Both the position numbers and the translations under genes were made by a program. Under the pieces are notes generated by a model, which had not been told where the DNA came from, ran no database searches, and saw only the letters and a program-made list of their open reading frames with translations. A DNA stretch of 14,811 nt from an uncultured Bacteroides sp. (GTDB lineage Bacteria > Bacteroidota > Bacteroidia > Bacteroidales > Bacteroidaceae), in contig USSR01000090.1 in NCBI GenBank assembly GCA_900557355.1, positions 1 through 14,811 on the forward strand. The letters are read 5' to 3'. Of the stretch, positions 1 to 7,784 are shown one piece after another. Each line of letters opens with the position of its first letter. Position 1 is the stretch's first letter.

Positions 1-4
1 ATAA

Positions 5-2947
5 GGTAATACCTCAAATGGTACAATCACCGACCTTGACGGTAATTTTACGCTGAGTGTTCCCAAAGGGGCAACGCTGGTGGTTTCTTTCATTGGATAT
101 CAGACTCAGGAACTAGCTGCGGCTCCTTCGGTAATTATTACCTTGAAGGATGATGCCGAGTTGTTGAGTGAAGTTGTCGTAATTGGTTATGGTCGCGCTA
201 AGAAAAACGATTTGACCGGATCGGTGACAGCTATCAAACCTGATGAAATGAACAAAGGTTTGCAGGTTAGTGCGCAAGACATGATTACTGGTAAGATTGC
301 TGGTGTTAATGTTCAGAACAGTGGTGGTGAACCAGGTGGCGGAGCTTCAATTCGTATTCGTGGTGGTTCATCATTGAATGCCAGCAATGATCCGTTGATT
401 GTAATCGATGGTCTGGCTATGGATAATTACGGTATGCAGGGTATGTCCAACCCTTTAAACCTTGTAAATCCTAATGATATTGAAAGCTTTACGGTGTTGA
501 AAGACGCATCTGCTACAGCAATCTATGGTAGCCGTGCTTCTAATGGTGTTATTATTATTACCACTAAGAAAGGACGCAAAAATATGAAGCCGACTATTTC
601 TTATAATGGAAATGTATCGGTAAGTACTGTGACTAATAAGTTGGATGTGCTGAGCGCTAATGAATTCATGAATTTTATAAAGAACAAGAGTGGATTGGAA
701 GGTGCTGATTGGGAAGCCAGTGACTATTATAAAAATATGGGTTACTGGAGTGCATATAATGCTGACGGAACACCAGCTGATGGAGCTCAACACCTTTTTG
801 CTGACACAGATTGGCAAGATGAAATTTACCGCACAGCTATTGCTACCGACCATAACATCACGTTGACTGGTGCTTATAAGAATCTTCCTTATCGTGTTTC
901 TTTGGGTTATACAAAACAGCAAGGTATTCTTAAAACCTCAGACTTTGAGCGTTATACAGCTAGTGTGAGCTTGAATCCTACTTTCTTGAACGATCATTTG
1001 ACTGTGAATTTTAATGCCAAAGGAATGTATTCTAATACAACGTATGCTAACACCAGTGCTATTGGTGCGGCCAGTGAAATGGATCCAACAAAACCTGTTA
1101 TGATTGACAGTGAATTCTACAACAAAAACTTTGGTGGCTATTTTCAATACAGTTCGCCTGTAGATCGTGGTGATGATGAATGGAAATATTCTATCAACTC
1201 TCTGTCTACGCGTAATCCTATGGCTTATTTGAATACAACTTCAGATAAGGGTAAAGGTAAGGAGCTGACTGGAAATATTGAGTTGGATTATAAAATTCAT
1301 GGTCTTGAAGATCTCCATTTGCATGTGAATGCTGGTATGGACTTGAAGAGTGGTAAGAGTGACAAATATTATAGCCGGTATAATTATGACAATTATTATT
1401 ATGGCAGTCAGGGTTGGAATACTCAGGATACTTATAATCTCTCACTGAATATGTATGCCCAATACACTAAGGATTTCGGCAAGAATCATCATTTAGATGT
1501 AATGGGTGGTTATGAATGGCAGCATTTCCATAAAGAAACCGATTATTACTATTACGGTACTTATCCTGATACCAACAAGGAGCATCCAGGTGAAATAAAA
1601 GATCCGTCAGAAAATACTCTCTACAAGACTGAGAATTATTTGGTATCTTTCTTTGGTCGTTTGAACTATTCGTTGCTGGATCGTTATTTACTGACTGTTA
1701 CGCTACGTAATGACGGTTCTTCACGTTTCCATAAAGACAATCGTTGGGGATTGTTCCCTTCTGTTGCAGCTGCATGGAAAATCAATGAAGAAGCTTTCCT
1801 CAAAGATTCTAAAGTCGTTTCTGATTTGAAACTTCGTTTAGGTTGGGGTAAAACTGGTCAGCAGGAAGGTATTGGCGATTACACTTATTTTGCTTCTTAT
1901 ACGACTAATGGTTTGGGTGCATATTATCCAATTGTAGGCAATGGTATGACTTACCGTCCTGATGCTTATAATGCCGCCTTGACTTGGGAAAAGACTACTA
2001 CCTACAATGCTGGTATTGATTTGAGTCTTTTAAATGATCGTTTTACTGTAAATTTGGATTATTATTACAGAAAGACTACTGACCTTATCAATACAGTGGC
2101 TGTTGCTGCAGGTTCTAACTTTAAGAATAAGGTTACAAGTAATATTGGTGAGTTACATAATCAGGGTGTCGAACTGTCGTTCACTTATCGGCCTATCCAA
2201 ACGAAAGATTGGCGTTGGGAATTGGGTTATAATATAACTTATAATGATAATAAAATTGATAAACTGTTAGCAAGCGATGATGCTGATTATAAAATCCTGC
2301 ATGGAGGTCTTGCAGTAGGTGATTCTGGTTCAGATGGTATTAAAGCTTGGGCTGTGGGACATCCGGTATCAGCTTTCTATACTTATCAACAGGTTTATGA
2401 CCAGAATGGCCAACCTATTGAGGGGCAGTTTGTAGATCGTAATGGAGATGGTACTATCAACTCGGCAGACCGTTATTTCTATAAAAAGGCTGATGCTGAT
2501 GTGATAATGGGTATGACGTCTAAATTGATTTACAAGAATTGGGACTTCGGCTTTTCTCTTCGTGCAAGTCTTGGCAATTATGCTTATAACGCTGTAGAAG
2601 CCGGGCGCTCGAATATTTCTGTAGAACGTTTATTTAATGGCAATACATGGCACAATGTAACTAATATGACTATGGCCAAAGATTGGAGTTATATTTCTAC
2701 TGAAGATGCTTTGTCTGACTACTTCATTCAGAACGCTTCATTCTTGAAGTGCGATAATATCACTTTGGGATATAGCTTCGAAAAGTTGTTCGGAATGAAA
2801 ATTAGTGGTCGTGCTTATCTTACAGCTCAGAATGTCTTTACAATCTCTAAATACAAAGGTATTGATCCGGAAATCAATGGTGGCTATGATGGTAATATTT
2901 ACCCCCGTCCATTCACTGGTGTATTTGGTGTAAGTCTTAATTTCTAA
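5..2947 (+). CDS. susC: SusC-like TonB-dependent outer-membrane alpha-glucan transporter, 5'-incomplete
   Basis: The product imports oligosaccharides across the outer membrane using TonB energy, with SusD as its lid. About 980 residues are visible. The frame opens with the end of a carboxypeptidase-regulatory-like domain (GTITDLDGNFTL, bases 23-58), followed by the EVVVIGYG segment near 170-193. The plug domain comes next, with IRIRGGSS and DPLIVIDG near 349-411, then a long Tyr/Asn/Asp-rich beta-barrel that ends in a terminal Phe, as outer-membrane barrels do. The signal peptide and roughly the first 50 residues of a normal SusC are missing. The GTG at 80 is not a credible start, because homology to the family continues upstream to base 5. 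An in-frame TAA lies at 2-4, so the gene is either cut at the window edge by a sequence error or truly frameshifted. It is the first visible gene of the susCDEF-like operon and the SusD gene follows after 21 bases. Family assignment is firm. Starch or glycogen as substrate is inferred from the neighbours. Confidence 0.93.
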   Translation, partial: GNTSNGTITDLDGNFTLSVPKGATLVVSFIGYQTQELAAAPSVIITLKDDAELLSEVVVIGYGRAKKNDLTGSVTAIKPDEMNKGLQVSAQDMITGKIAGVNVQNSGGEPGGGASIRIRGGSSLNASNDPLIVIDGLAMDNYGMQGMSNPLNLVNPNDIESFTVLKDASATAIYGSRASNGVIIITTKKGRKNMKPTISYNGNVSVSTVTNKLDVLSANEFMNFIKNKSGLEGADWEASDYYKNMGYWSAYNADGTPADGAQHLFADTDWQDEIYRTAIATDHNITLTGAYKNLPYRVSLGYTKQQGILKTSDFERYTASVSLNPTFLNDHLTVNFNAKGMYSNTTYANTSAIGAASEMDPTKPVMIDSEFYNKNFGGYFQYSSPVDRGDDEWKYSINSLSTRNPMAYLNTTSDKGKGKELTGNIELDYKIHGLEDLHLHVNAGMDLKSGKSDKYYSRYNYDNYYYGSQGWNTQDTYNLSLNMYAQYTKDFGKNHHLDVMGGYEWQHFHKETDYYYYGTYPDTNKEHPGEIKDPSENTLYKTENYLVSFFGRLNYSLLDRYLLTVTLRNDGSSRFHKDNRWGLFPSVAAAWKINEEAFLKDSKVVSDLKLRLGWGKTGQQEGIGDYTYFASYTTNGLGAYYPIVGNGMTYRPDAYNAALTWEKTTTYNAGIDLSLLNDRFTVNLDYYYRKTTDLINTVAVAAGSNFKNKVTSNIGELHNQGVELSFTYRPIQTKDWRWELGYNITYNDNKIDKLLASDDADYKILHGGLAVGDSGSDGIKAWAVGHPVSAFYTYQQVYDQNGQPIEGQFVDRNGDGTINSADRYFYKKADADVIMGMTSKLIYKNWDFGFSLRASLGNYAYNAVEAGRSNISVERLFNGNTWHNVTNMTMAKDWSYISTEDALSDYFIQNASFLKCDNITLGYSFEKLFGMKISGRAYLTAQNVFTISKYKGIDPEINGGYDGNIYPRPFTGVFGVSLNF

Positions 2948-2968
2948 ACCATATTATAGAAAAATAAC

Positions 2969-4594
2969 ATGAAAACAAAAATACTGAAATCAATAATACC
3001 TGCTGCGGCACTTGCGCTAACATTGAACTTAAGTTCTTGTATAGGCGACTTGGATGTCACTCCGATCAATCCGCAGCAAACGATGGAATTCGATAATGAC
3101 GCCGTCTTCAACAAAATCTATGCTAGTTTTAGTCTGACAGGGCAATCAGGACCTAATGGCAATGGTGACATTGATGATGTTGATGAAGGACGTTCAGGTA
3201 TGTTCCGTTCTCAGTGGTATCTCAACGAATTTACTGCTGATGAAGCACATTGGGTATGGGCAACAGATGCTGGTATACCGGAATTGCTTCACAACTCATG
3301 GGGGGAAAGTTGTGTATTTTCGGCAGCTCTTTATTATCGTCTATATTTTACAATTACACTTTGTAACTTTTATTTGAGTCAAGAGGGTAATGCGGCAGAC
3401 CAAGAGATGCGTAATGCAGAAGTACGTTTTATACGTGCTTATAACTATGCACTTGTTATGGACTTGTATGGAAATGCGGCCTTTACTGAAGCTGTGTCTG
3501 CTGAAATGGCTGTAGGTTATACAAGAAGCCAGTTCTTTGAATATGTTGAGAAAGAATTAAAAGAATGTGCTGATTTGATGGCGGAACCTGGTAAAAATAC
3601 TTACGGTCGCGCTGACCGTGTAGCTGCTTGGAACCTATTGGCACGTATTTATTTGAATGCAGAAGTCTATACAAGTACACCTCGCTGGGATGATGCCATG
3701 ACTTATGCTGAAAAGGTTATTAATAATGGATATTATCATCTTAATACAACGGGAGCTACTAATCCGGTAACTGGTGAGAAATATACAGGTTATCAAATGT
3801 TGTTCTTGGCCGATAATAATCGTAATGGAGCACAATATGAGAACTTATTGGTAGGCCTTACTGATGGTGAAACTACCAAAAGTTATGAAGGAACCAATTT
3901 CCTTATTCAAGCTTCTTACTCTAATAAAGTGCCGACAGATAATTATGCTCCTTCAGGTGCTGATAACAATTGGGGTAAATGTATTCGTCTGCGTAAGCAA
4001 CTTATTGATAAGTTTTTTGCTACTAAGCCTGCTGAAGCAGCAACATTGCAAGATATGATTACTGCTGCAAATGACGACCGTGCATTGTTTTTCAATAAAG
4101 GAATGGACATTTCTGTTTCAGATGAAGGCACTGATGAAAATTTGGGGTATAGCTGTGTGAAGTTCCGCAATGTTAATTCTGATGGAAGTAACAATGCTGT
4201 TATTGAGTTTGTCAATACGGACTTACCTGTTATGCGTATAGCTGAGGCATATTTGACTTATGCGGAAGCTTCAGTTCGTAAAAATGGCGCTACTGGTAAT
4301 AGTAATGCTAAAGCAAAAATAGATGAACTGCGTACACGTGCACATGCTCCTGTAAAGAGTACTTATACATTGGATGATATCTGTGATGAATGGAGCCGTG
4401 AGTTTTGGCTTGAAGGACGTCGGCGTGTCGATCTTATTCGCTTTGGTAAATTTGCCGGACAATCTAGCTATAAGTGGGAATGGATGGGAGGTGTTTATGA
4501 GGGTAATCAATTCCCCTCTTATATGAGTATTTTCCCTTTACCGGTAAATGAGATCTCGAATAATAAAAATCTGAAACAGAATACTGGTTATTAA
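2969..4594 (+). CDS. susD: SusD-like surface starch-binding lipoprotein
   Basis: This is the outer-membrane lipoprotein that caps the SusC transporter and binds the glycan. It has 541 residues, a usual SusD length. The signal peptide ends in the lipobox LSSC, so Cys24 is the predicted lipidated residue. Family marks include RFIRAYNYALVMDLYG (about 153-168), the C-terminal EFWLEGRRRVDLIRFGKF block (about 478-495) and a closing LPVNEISNN...QNTGY. The segment with Trp95 and Trp97 (DEAHWVWATD) lies where, from memory, B. thetaiotaomicron SusD carries aromatic residues of its starch-binding arc. Much of the N-terminal third (CIGDLDVTP, AVFNKIY, LYFTITLCNFYL) also resembles that protein, which argues for an alpha-glucan ligand. 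It sits 21 bases after susC and 7 before the susE-like gene, so co-transcription is likely. No separate promoter was seen. The exact ligand cannot be read from the sequence. Confidence 0.94.
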   Translation: MKTKILKSIIPAAALALTLNLSSCIGDLDVTPINPQQTMEFDNDAVFNKIYASFSLTGQSGPNGNGDIDDVDEGRSGMFRSQWYLNEFTADEAHWVWATDAGIPELLHNSWGESCVFSAALYYRLYFTITLCNFYLSQEGNAADQEMRNAEVRFIRAYNYALVMDLYGNAAFTEAVSAEMAVGYTRSQFFEYVEKELKECADLMAEPGKNTYGRADRVAAWNLLARIYLNAEVYTSTPRWDDAMTYAEKVINNGYYHLNTTGATNPVTGEKYTGYQMLFLADNNRNGAQYENLLVGLTDGETTKSYEGTNFLIQASYSNKVPTDNYAPSGADNNWGKCIRLRKQLIDKFFATKPAEAATLQDMITAANDDRALFFNKGMDISVSDEGTDENLGYSCVKFRNVNSDGSNNAVIEFVNTDLPVMRIAEAYLTYAEASVRKNGATGNSNAKAKIDELRTRAHAPVKSTYTLDDICDEWSREFWLEGRRRVDLIRFGKFAGQSSYKWEWMGGVYEGNQFPSYMSIFPLPVNEISNNKNLKQNTGY

Positions 4595-4601
4595 TCTCTA
4601 A

Positions 4602-5801
4602 ATGAAAATAAGGAATATGAAAAAATATATTATTGCATCTTTGTTGGTAGGTGTTGCTCTTATGGGCTTTACATCGTGTGAAGATGACAGAGACTCCAAT
4701 CCTACCTTGACGGTACCTGATAGTTTTGTGCTGAATACACCTGCATTAGCTGGTAATGTGTATGATTTAGCTAATTGTGAGGGGATTGAACTGTCATGTA
4801 AACAACCGGATTTTGGTTATACAGCTGCTGTAAGCTATTATCCTCAACTTTCATTAACTGATGAATGGGAAAATGTGCTTGATGAGAACGGTGAAATAGT
4901 AGGCAATCCCAAATTTGTACAATTGGAAAGTTATAGTACGAAGGCTAAATTTGACGTTGTGGCTAAAGATTTCAATAGAGCCATTATGAAGATAGGTGGA
5001 TATACGGCAGAAGAGCAAATACCGGATAATTTGGATGTATATGTACGTCTTAATGGTGTTCTGAATTCAGGCCAAAATACTTATTCAAATAGTATAACAA
5101 TGAAAGTTAAACCTTTCTTCCAGGCATTGGTTGCTGCGGATACTGAATTGTGGTATCTTATCGGTGCTTGTGTAGGAGATGGTGCATGGGGATCGGAAAT
5201 CGGTGTTTCTGTTTATCCGATGTCTCCAGTAGAAGGTGGTAAGTTTGATGAGGCAACGGGTAAAGGTCCTCTTACTTATACAGGTTATTTCACACCTGAG
5301 CTTGGCTTCAAGATTATTCGTGTTCCCGGTGAGTGGGCCGATCAATGGGGGGGGTTGATGGAGGATATTAACCAACCTCGTCTGAAAGATGATACTGGTG
5401 AAGGTGCGGATTTTAAAGTTCCTTCGGCAGGCTACTATCGAATAGATCTTGATTGTTATACAAACACTTTGACATTTACTGCTCTTGATAAGGACCCGGC
5501 AGAGTACCAGCAGATGATGATTGCAGGTGACTTTACGAATTGGGGGGATGGAGCTGTGCACATGTCTCCGGTAGATACTTATGCAGGTGCCCGTCCACAT
5601 GTATGGATGTATGATATGAGTATAACTGAAAATACAGGAATGAAGTTCCTCGTTGATAGCAGCTGGAATCCTAATTGGGGCGGTGATAAGTTCCCGTTTG
5701 GTTGGGGTGTTGGCGGCGGTGCTAATATTCCTGTAGAGGCTGGCGATTATCGAGTCATCTTTAATGATATTACCGGTTACTATCATTTTTACAATAAATA
5801 A
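4602..5801 (+). CDS. susE: SusE-like starch-binding outer-membrane lipoprotein
   Basis: This predicted surface lipoprotein would hold alpha-glucan near the SusCD complex. The signal peptide ends in FTSC, making Cys26 the lipidation site, and an acidic EDD tail follows as expected for surface export in Bacteroides. The N-terminal region (about 30-175) is the Ig-like SusE domain, with SNPTL and a GIELSC segment resembling known SusE. Two C-terminal beta-sandwich modules follow: one from about 182 (ELWYLIGA, with Trp249 in a WGG turn) and one from about 305 (MMIAGDFTNWGDG). At 399 residues it matches SusE (about 390) better than SusF. Two starts are possible: ATG at 4602 or ATG at 4617, which gives a more typical MKKYIIAS signal peptide. 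The longer form is listed. A run of eight G at 5347-5354 and one of six at 5542-5547 lie inside the coding sequence. The gene begins 7 bases after susD. Confidence 0.88.
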   Translation: MKIRNMKKYIIASLLVGVALMGFTSCEDDRDSNPTLTVPDSFVLNTPALAGNVYDLANCEGIELSCKQPDFGYTAAVSYYPQLSLTDEWENVLDENGEIVGNPKFVQLESYSTKAKFDVVAKDFNRAIMKIGGYTAEEQIPDNLDVYVRLNGVLNSGQNTYSNSITMKVKPFFQALVAADTELWYLIGACVGDGAWGSEIGVSVYPMSPVEGGKFDEATGKGPLTYTGYFTPELGFKIIRVPGEWADQWGGLMEDINQPRLKDDTGEGADFKVPSAGYYRIDLDCYTNTLTFTALDKDPAEYQQMMIAGDFTNWGDGAVHMSPVDTYAGARPHVWMYDMSITENTGMKFLVDSSWNPNWGGDKFPFGWGVGGGANIPVEAGDYRVIFNDITGYYHFYNK

Positions 5802-5829
5802 TAATGAATAAATAAATAATTTGATTAGT

Positions 5830-7245
5830 ATGAGAAAATCATTCATATATAGTATAGTTCTTACAACCGCGTTTCTTAGCGGTTGTAAGGGTGATTATGA
5901 TGACTGGGCAGCTCCTCAAGGTTTTGATGCGGAGGAAGCTAAAAATATAAGCGTGAATATTACGCCTGCTGCGGCCATTGAAATGGAGAATGTTACCACT
6001 GAAACTATTCAGCTTTTTACAGTGTCGGTAGATGCTCCGGAAGGTATGGAAGTTACTGCTTATGAAGCTGTACTGAGCAAAATAGATGAGAATGGAGTCG
6101 CACAGGGAAAAACTATCTTGGCAGCTGATGCTTCAGGAAATGTATCTACTAAAGAAATCGTGAGTGCAGTGGAAAGCTATTATGGTAAGAATCCGATTGC
6201 ACGTAAATTGGCTGTAACTGTAATGGCATACATAAAACAAGCTGAACAAGCTTTTTGTGTAAGTTCCAATCAGGTAGAAGTGCAAGTAACACTTATTAAG
6301 CCTGATATCTCAGAATCGTATTATCTTGTTGGTGATATGGTTGGATGGGATGAGGCGAGTATGATAAAATTCGCCCATAGTGATGTGAATGTTTATGATG
6401 ATCCAGTGTTTACCATCTCCATAACTACAACAGTTGATGATCAATATTGGAAAATTATTCCTCAAAAGAATATTGACGCAGGTGACTTCTGGGCAAATCC
6501 TGGAGTTGTAGGTCCTAAAGTTGATGGAGATGATGCTATGAGCGGTCAACTCGTGAATGAGGGTGCCGGTGCAGGTAAGATTGCGAAAGCCGGTAAGTAT
6601 AATATGACCATTAATATGATGGATTATACTTATGAAATCACGGAAGCTCCTACGGAACTTTATATGACGGGTAGTGAGTACTCTTGGGGTGGTGTATGGA
6701 AACAACTTACTCCAGTAAATGGTACAGGCACTGATTATTGGACGATTGTATATTTGAGTGTTGGCGAAAAGATTAAGTTCGCTCCGCAGGCCGATTGGGG
6801 AAATGATTTCGGTGGTCAGGCAACGGTGAATGATGAAGCCGGTGCAGGTTTGGTCGCTGATACTGATAATAATTTGGAAGCCAAGAATGCCGGTTGGTAT
6901 CTGCTTCATGTTGTTAATGGTGCGGAACGCATTGTTAATGTGTTGGCTCCAAACGTTTACTTGATAGGGGATACGGCTCCTGCAGGATGGAATGTTGATG
7001 AAACGGGAAAATTTGTTATTCCGGAAACAAAAGATGGGGAATTTGTGTCTCCTGCATTCGTGGCAAGTAAAGAAGTGCGTATGTGCGTCAATTTTGGTGG
7101 CTACGATTGGTGGAAGGTGGAATTTATTGTTCTTGATGGAAAGATTGTTTATCGTGGCAATGGTGGCGATCAAGAACGGGTAAGTGTTTCAGAAGGTCAG
7201 AAAGCCTATTTGAATTTCACTGACGGTACAGGAGTTTTTAAGTGA
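5830..7245 (+). CDS. susF: SusF-like starch-binding outer-membrane lipoprotein
   Basis: This is the last gene of the first operon and encodes a predicted surface lipoprotein of 471 residues, close to SusF. The ATG at 5830 is preferred over the in-frame TTG at 5821 because it gives a clean MRKSF signal peptide ending in LSGC (lipidated Cys19). After an N-terminal Ig-like region (about 25-155), three similar modules follow, each opening with a Y-(L/M)-x-G strand: about 163 (SYYLVGDMVGW), about 275 (TELYMTGSEYSWGG) and about 375 (NVYLIGDTAPAGW). Three binding-type modules match the known architecture of SusF, compared with two in SusE, and this is the main reason for the name. Conserved Trp residues in each module could stack on glucose rings, but binding competence of each is inferred. 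It lies 28 bases after the susE-like gene and a strong terminator follows 21 bases after its stop. Overall sequence similarity to known SusF is less obvious to me than for SusD or SusE. Confidence 0.83.
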   Translation: MRKSFIYSIVLTTAFLSGCKGDYDDWAAPQGFDAEEAKNISVNITPAAAIEMENVTTETIQLFTVSVDAPEGMEVTAYEAVLSKIDENGVAQGKTILAADASGNVSTKEIVSAVESYYGKNPIARKLAVTVMAYIKQAEQAFCVSSNQVEVQVTLIKPDISESYYLVGDMVGWDEASMIKFAHSDVNVYDDPVFTISITTTVDDQYWKIIPQKNIDAGDFWANPGVVGPKVDGDDAMSGQLVNEGAGAGKIAKAGKYNMTINMMDYTYEITEAPTELYMTGSEYSWGGVWKQLTPVNGTGTDYWTIVYLSVGEKIKFAPQADWGNDFGGQATVNDEAGAGLVADTDNNLEAKNAGWYLLHVVNGAERIVNVLAPNVYLIGDTAPAGWNVDETGKFVIPETKDGEFVSPAFVASKEVRMCVNFGGYDWWKVEFIVLDGKIVYRGNGGDQERVSVSEGQKAYLNFTDGTGVFK

Positions 7246-7266
7246 TCCAATTTTAGAATTTAAACC

Positions 7267-7307
7267 AAGCCCTCTTCCTCATTTTTCTAATATGGGGAAG
7301 AGGGCTT
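7267..7307 (+). terminator. hairpin terminator after the susCDEF-like operon
   Basis: A 12-base arm (AAGCCCTCTTCC, 7267-7278) is perfectly complementary to GGAAGAGGGCTT at 7296-7307. A further G-T wobble, a C-G and an A-T pair extend the stem inward around an AT-rich loop. It begins 21 bases after the last stop codon. The downstream flank is CGCTTATCTTC rather than a long T run, so it is not a textbook intrinsic terminator, but the stem is strong and the location is right. Confidence 0.8.
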
Positions 7308-7329
7308 CGCTTATCTTCATACATTATAA

Positions 7330-7347
7330 AAAAACAAATGTGTTTTT
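7330..7347 (+). terminator. weak A/T-rich hairpin, possible second terminator
   Basis: AAAAACA (7330-7336) pairs with TGTTTTT (7341-7347) around an AATG loop, giving an A-tract, stem and T-tract arrangement that could work in either direction. The stem is only 7 pairs and nearly all A-T, so it may be an accident of AT-rich DNA. Confidence 0.3.
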
Positions 7348-7450
7348 CTTGGCTCGTCTGCAGTTCTAATGGGATGCAGTGAGTTATTCCTATATATTTA
7401 TAAAGCAATAGTTAGTTAAACATTCAATTGTTATATGAATGAATAGAACT

Positions 7451-7582
7451 AAAAACAGAGAACTTTGGGAGCTGTTGCCGTAACAACTTGCAAATTTGCA
7501 AGTTTTGCAAGTTTCGCAGAGCTCTGTTTTTTTCCCACTTGGGAAAAAATATTTCTCCAACTGGGAAAAAATATTTTTCCAA
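7451..7582. repeat. composite intergenic palindrome and direct-repeat block
   Basis: The outer arms AAAAACAGAG (7451-7460) and CTCTGTTTTT (7522-7531) are perfect inverted repeats. Inside them lies an 18-base perfect palindrome ACTTGCAAATTTGCAAGT (7486-7503) running into two 9-base TTGCAAGTT units (7496-7504, 7505-7513), and CAGAGCTCTG (7517-7526) is itself palindromic. Next comes a 9-pair hairpin, TTTTTTCCC (7528-7536) with GGGAAAAAA (7541-7549). It overlaps a pair of 21-base direct repeats at 7540-7560 and 7562-7582 that differ at one base. The second repeat also folds (7564-7570 with 7574-7580). No coding potential is apparent. It may be a dispersed intergenic element, a set of bidirectional terminators, or both. 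Confidence 0.72.
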
Positions 7583-7680
7583 TAAGTCCGGTGAAACACA
7601 CCAAATCCCATAAGTTGATTTCCGGTCCGTTATATCTTTGCCGATAGAAACCAGTTGATCGGGAATATATGCTTTGATTC

Positions 7681-7696
7681 ATGCAACCGTTTGCAT
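7681..7696. promoter_or_regulatory. candidate LacI-family-type operator palindrome
   Basis: ATGCAA-CCGT-TTGCAT has perfect 6-base arms and differs by one base from the full palindrome ATGCAAACGTTTGCAT. A central CG inside GCAAnCGTTTGC is typical of operators of LacI/GalR-family sugar regulators such as MalR-type proteins. It lies 29 bases upstream of the -33 element at 7726. No regulator gene is visible in the window, so binding by such a protein is inference. Known B. thetaiotaomicron starch control runs through SusR, which is a different family. Confidence 0.4.
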
Positions 7697-7725
7697 TACT
7701 TCTTTTCCTGCTTCTGTCTCAAGTG

Positions 7726-7757
7726 CTTGATAATCCGGGATAACTGGTGTACTTTTG
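7726..7757 (+). promoter_or_regulatory. Bacteroides-type promoter of the amylase/debranching operon
   Basis: CTTG (7726-7729) and TACTTTTG (7750-7757) are separated by 20 bases. This fits the Bacteroides primary sigma factor consensus of TTTG, 19-21 bases, then TAnnTTTG, with one mismatch in the upstream element. Transcription would begin a few bases after 7757 and give a leader of about 20 bases before the ATG at 7785. A second TAnnTTTG core (TATCTTTG, 7633-7640) lies upstream but has no good -33 partner. Confidence 0.6.
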
Positions 7758-7784
7758 AACCATTAACCAATAAATTGATACCGA

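Larger units (their letters stand above)
7246..7784. other. 539-base intergenic region between the two alpha-glucan operons
   Basis: I find no credible gene here: the short open frames are broken by the repeats and lack family features. The spacer holds, in order, the hairpin terminator (7267-7307), a weak A/T hairpin (7330-7347), about 100 unremarkable AT-rich bases, a composite palindromic repeat block (7451-7582), a lone promoter-like TATCTTTG at 7633-7640, a LacI-operator-like palindrome (7681-7696) and a promoter with both elements at 7726-7757. The layout says that the amylase and debranching genes form a separate transcription unit from susCDEF. Confidence 0.75.

Noticed and set aside
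80..82. GTG at 80 as the start of the susC-like gene
   Set aside because: Conserved carboxypeptidase-regulatory-like sequence continues in frame upstream to base 5, and no signal peptide follows the GTG.
5085..5846. 253-codon minus-strand reading frame opposite the susE-like gene
   Set aside because: It lies antisense to a well-supported SusE-like gene, has a low-complexity Ile/Thr/Ser/His composition typical of shadow frames, and shows no domain.
6310..7173. 287-codon minus-strand reading frame opposite the susF-like gene
   Set aside because: It is antisense to the three-module SusF-like gene, has no recognisable motif and shows shadow-type composition.
7633..7640. TATCTTTG as the main amylase promoter
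   Set aside because: It matches the core motif, but no TTTG-like element lies 19-21 bases upstream. The pair at 7726/7750 fits better, so this one is only a possible secondary start.
7449..7682. short reading frames on both strands across the intergenic repeat block
   Set aside because: Their sequence is dictated by the palindromes and direct repeats. There is no plausible start context or conserved protein feature.
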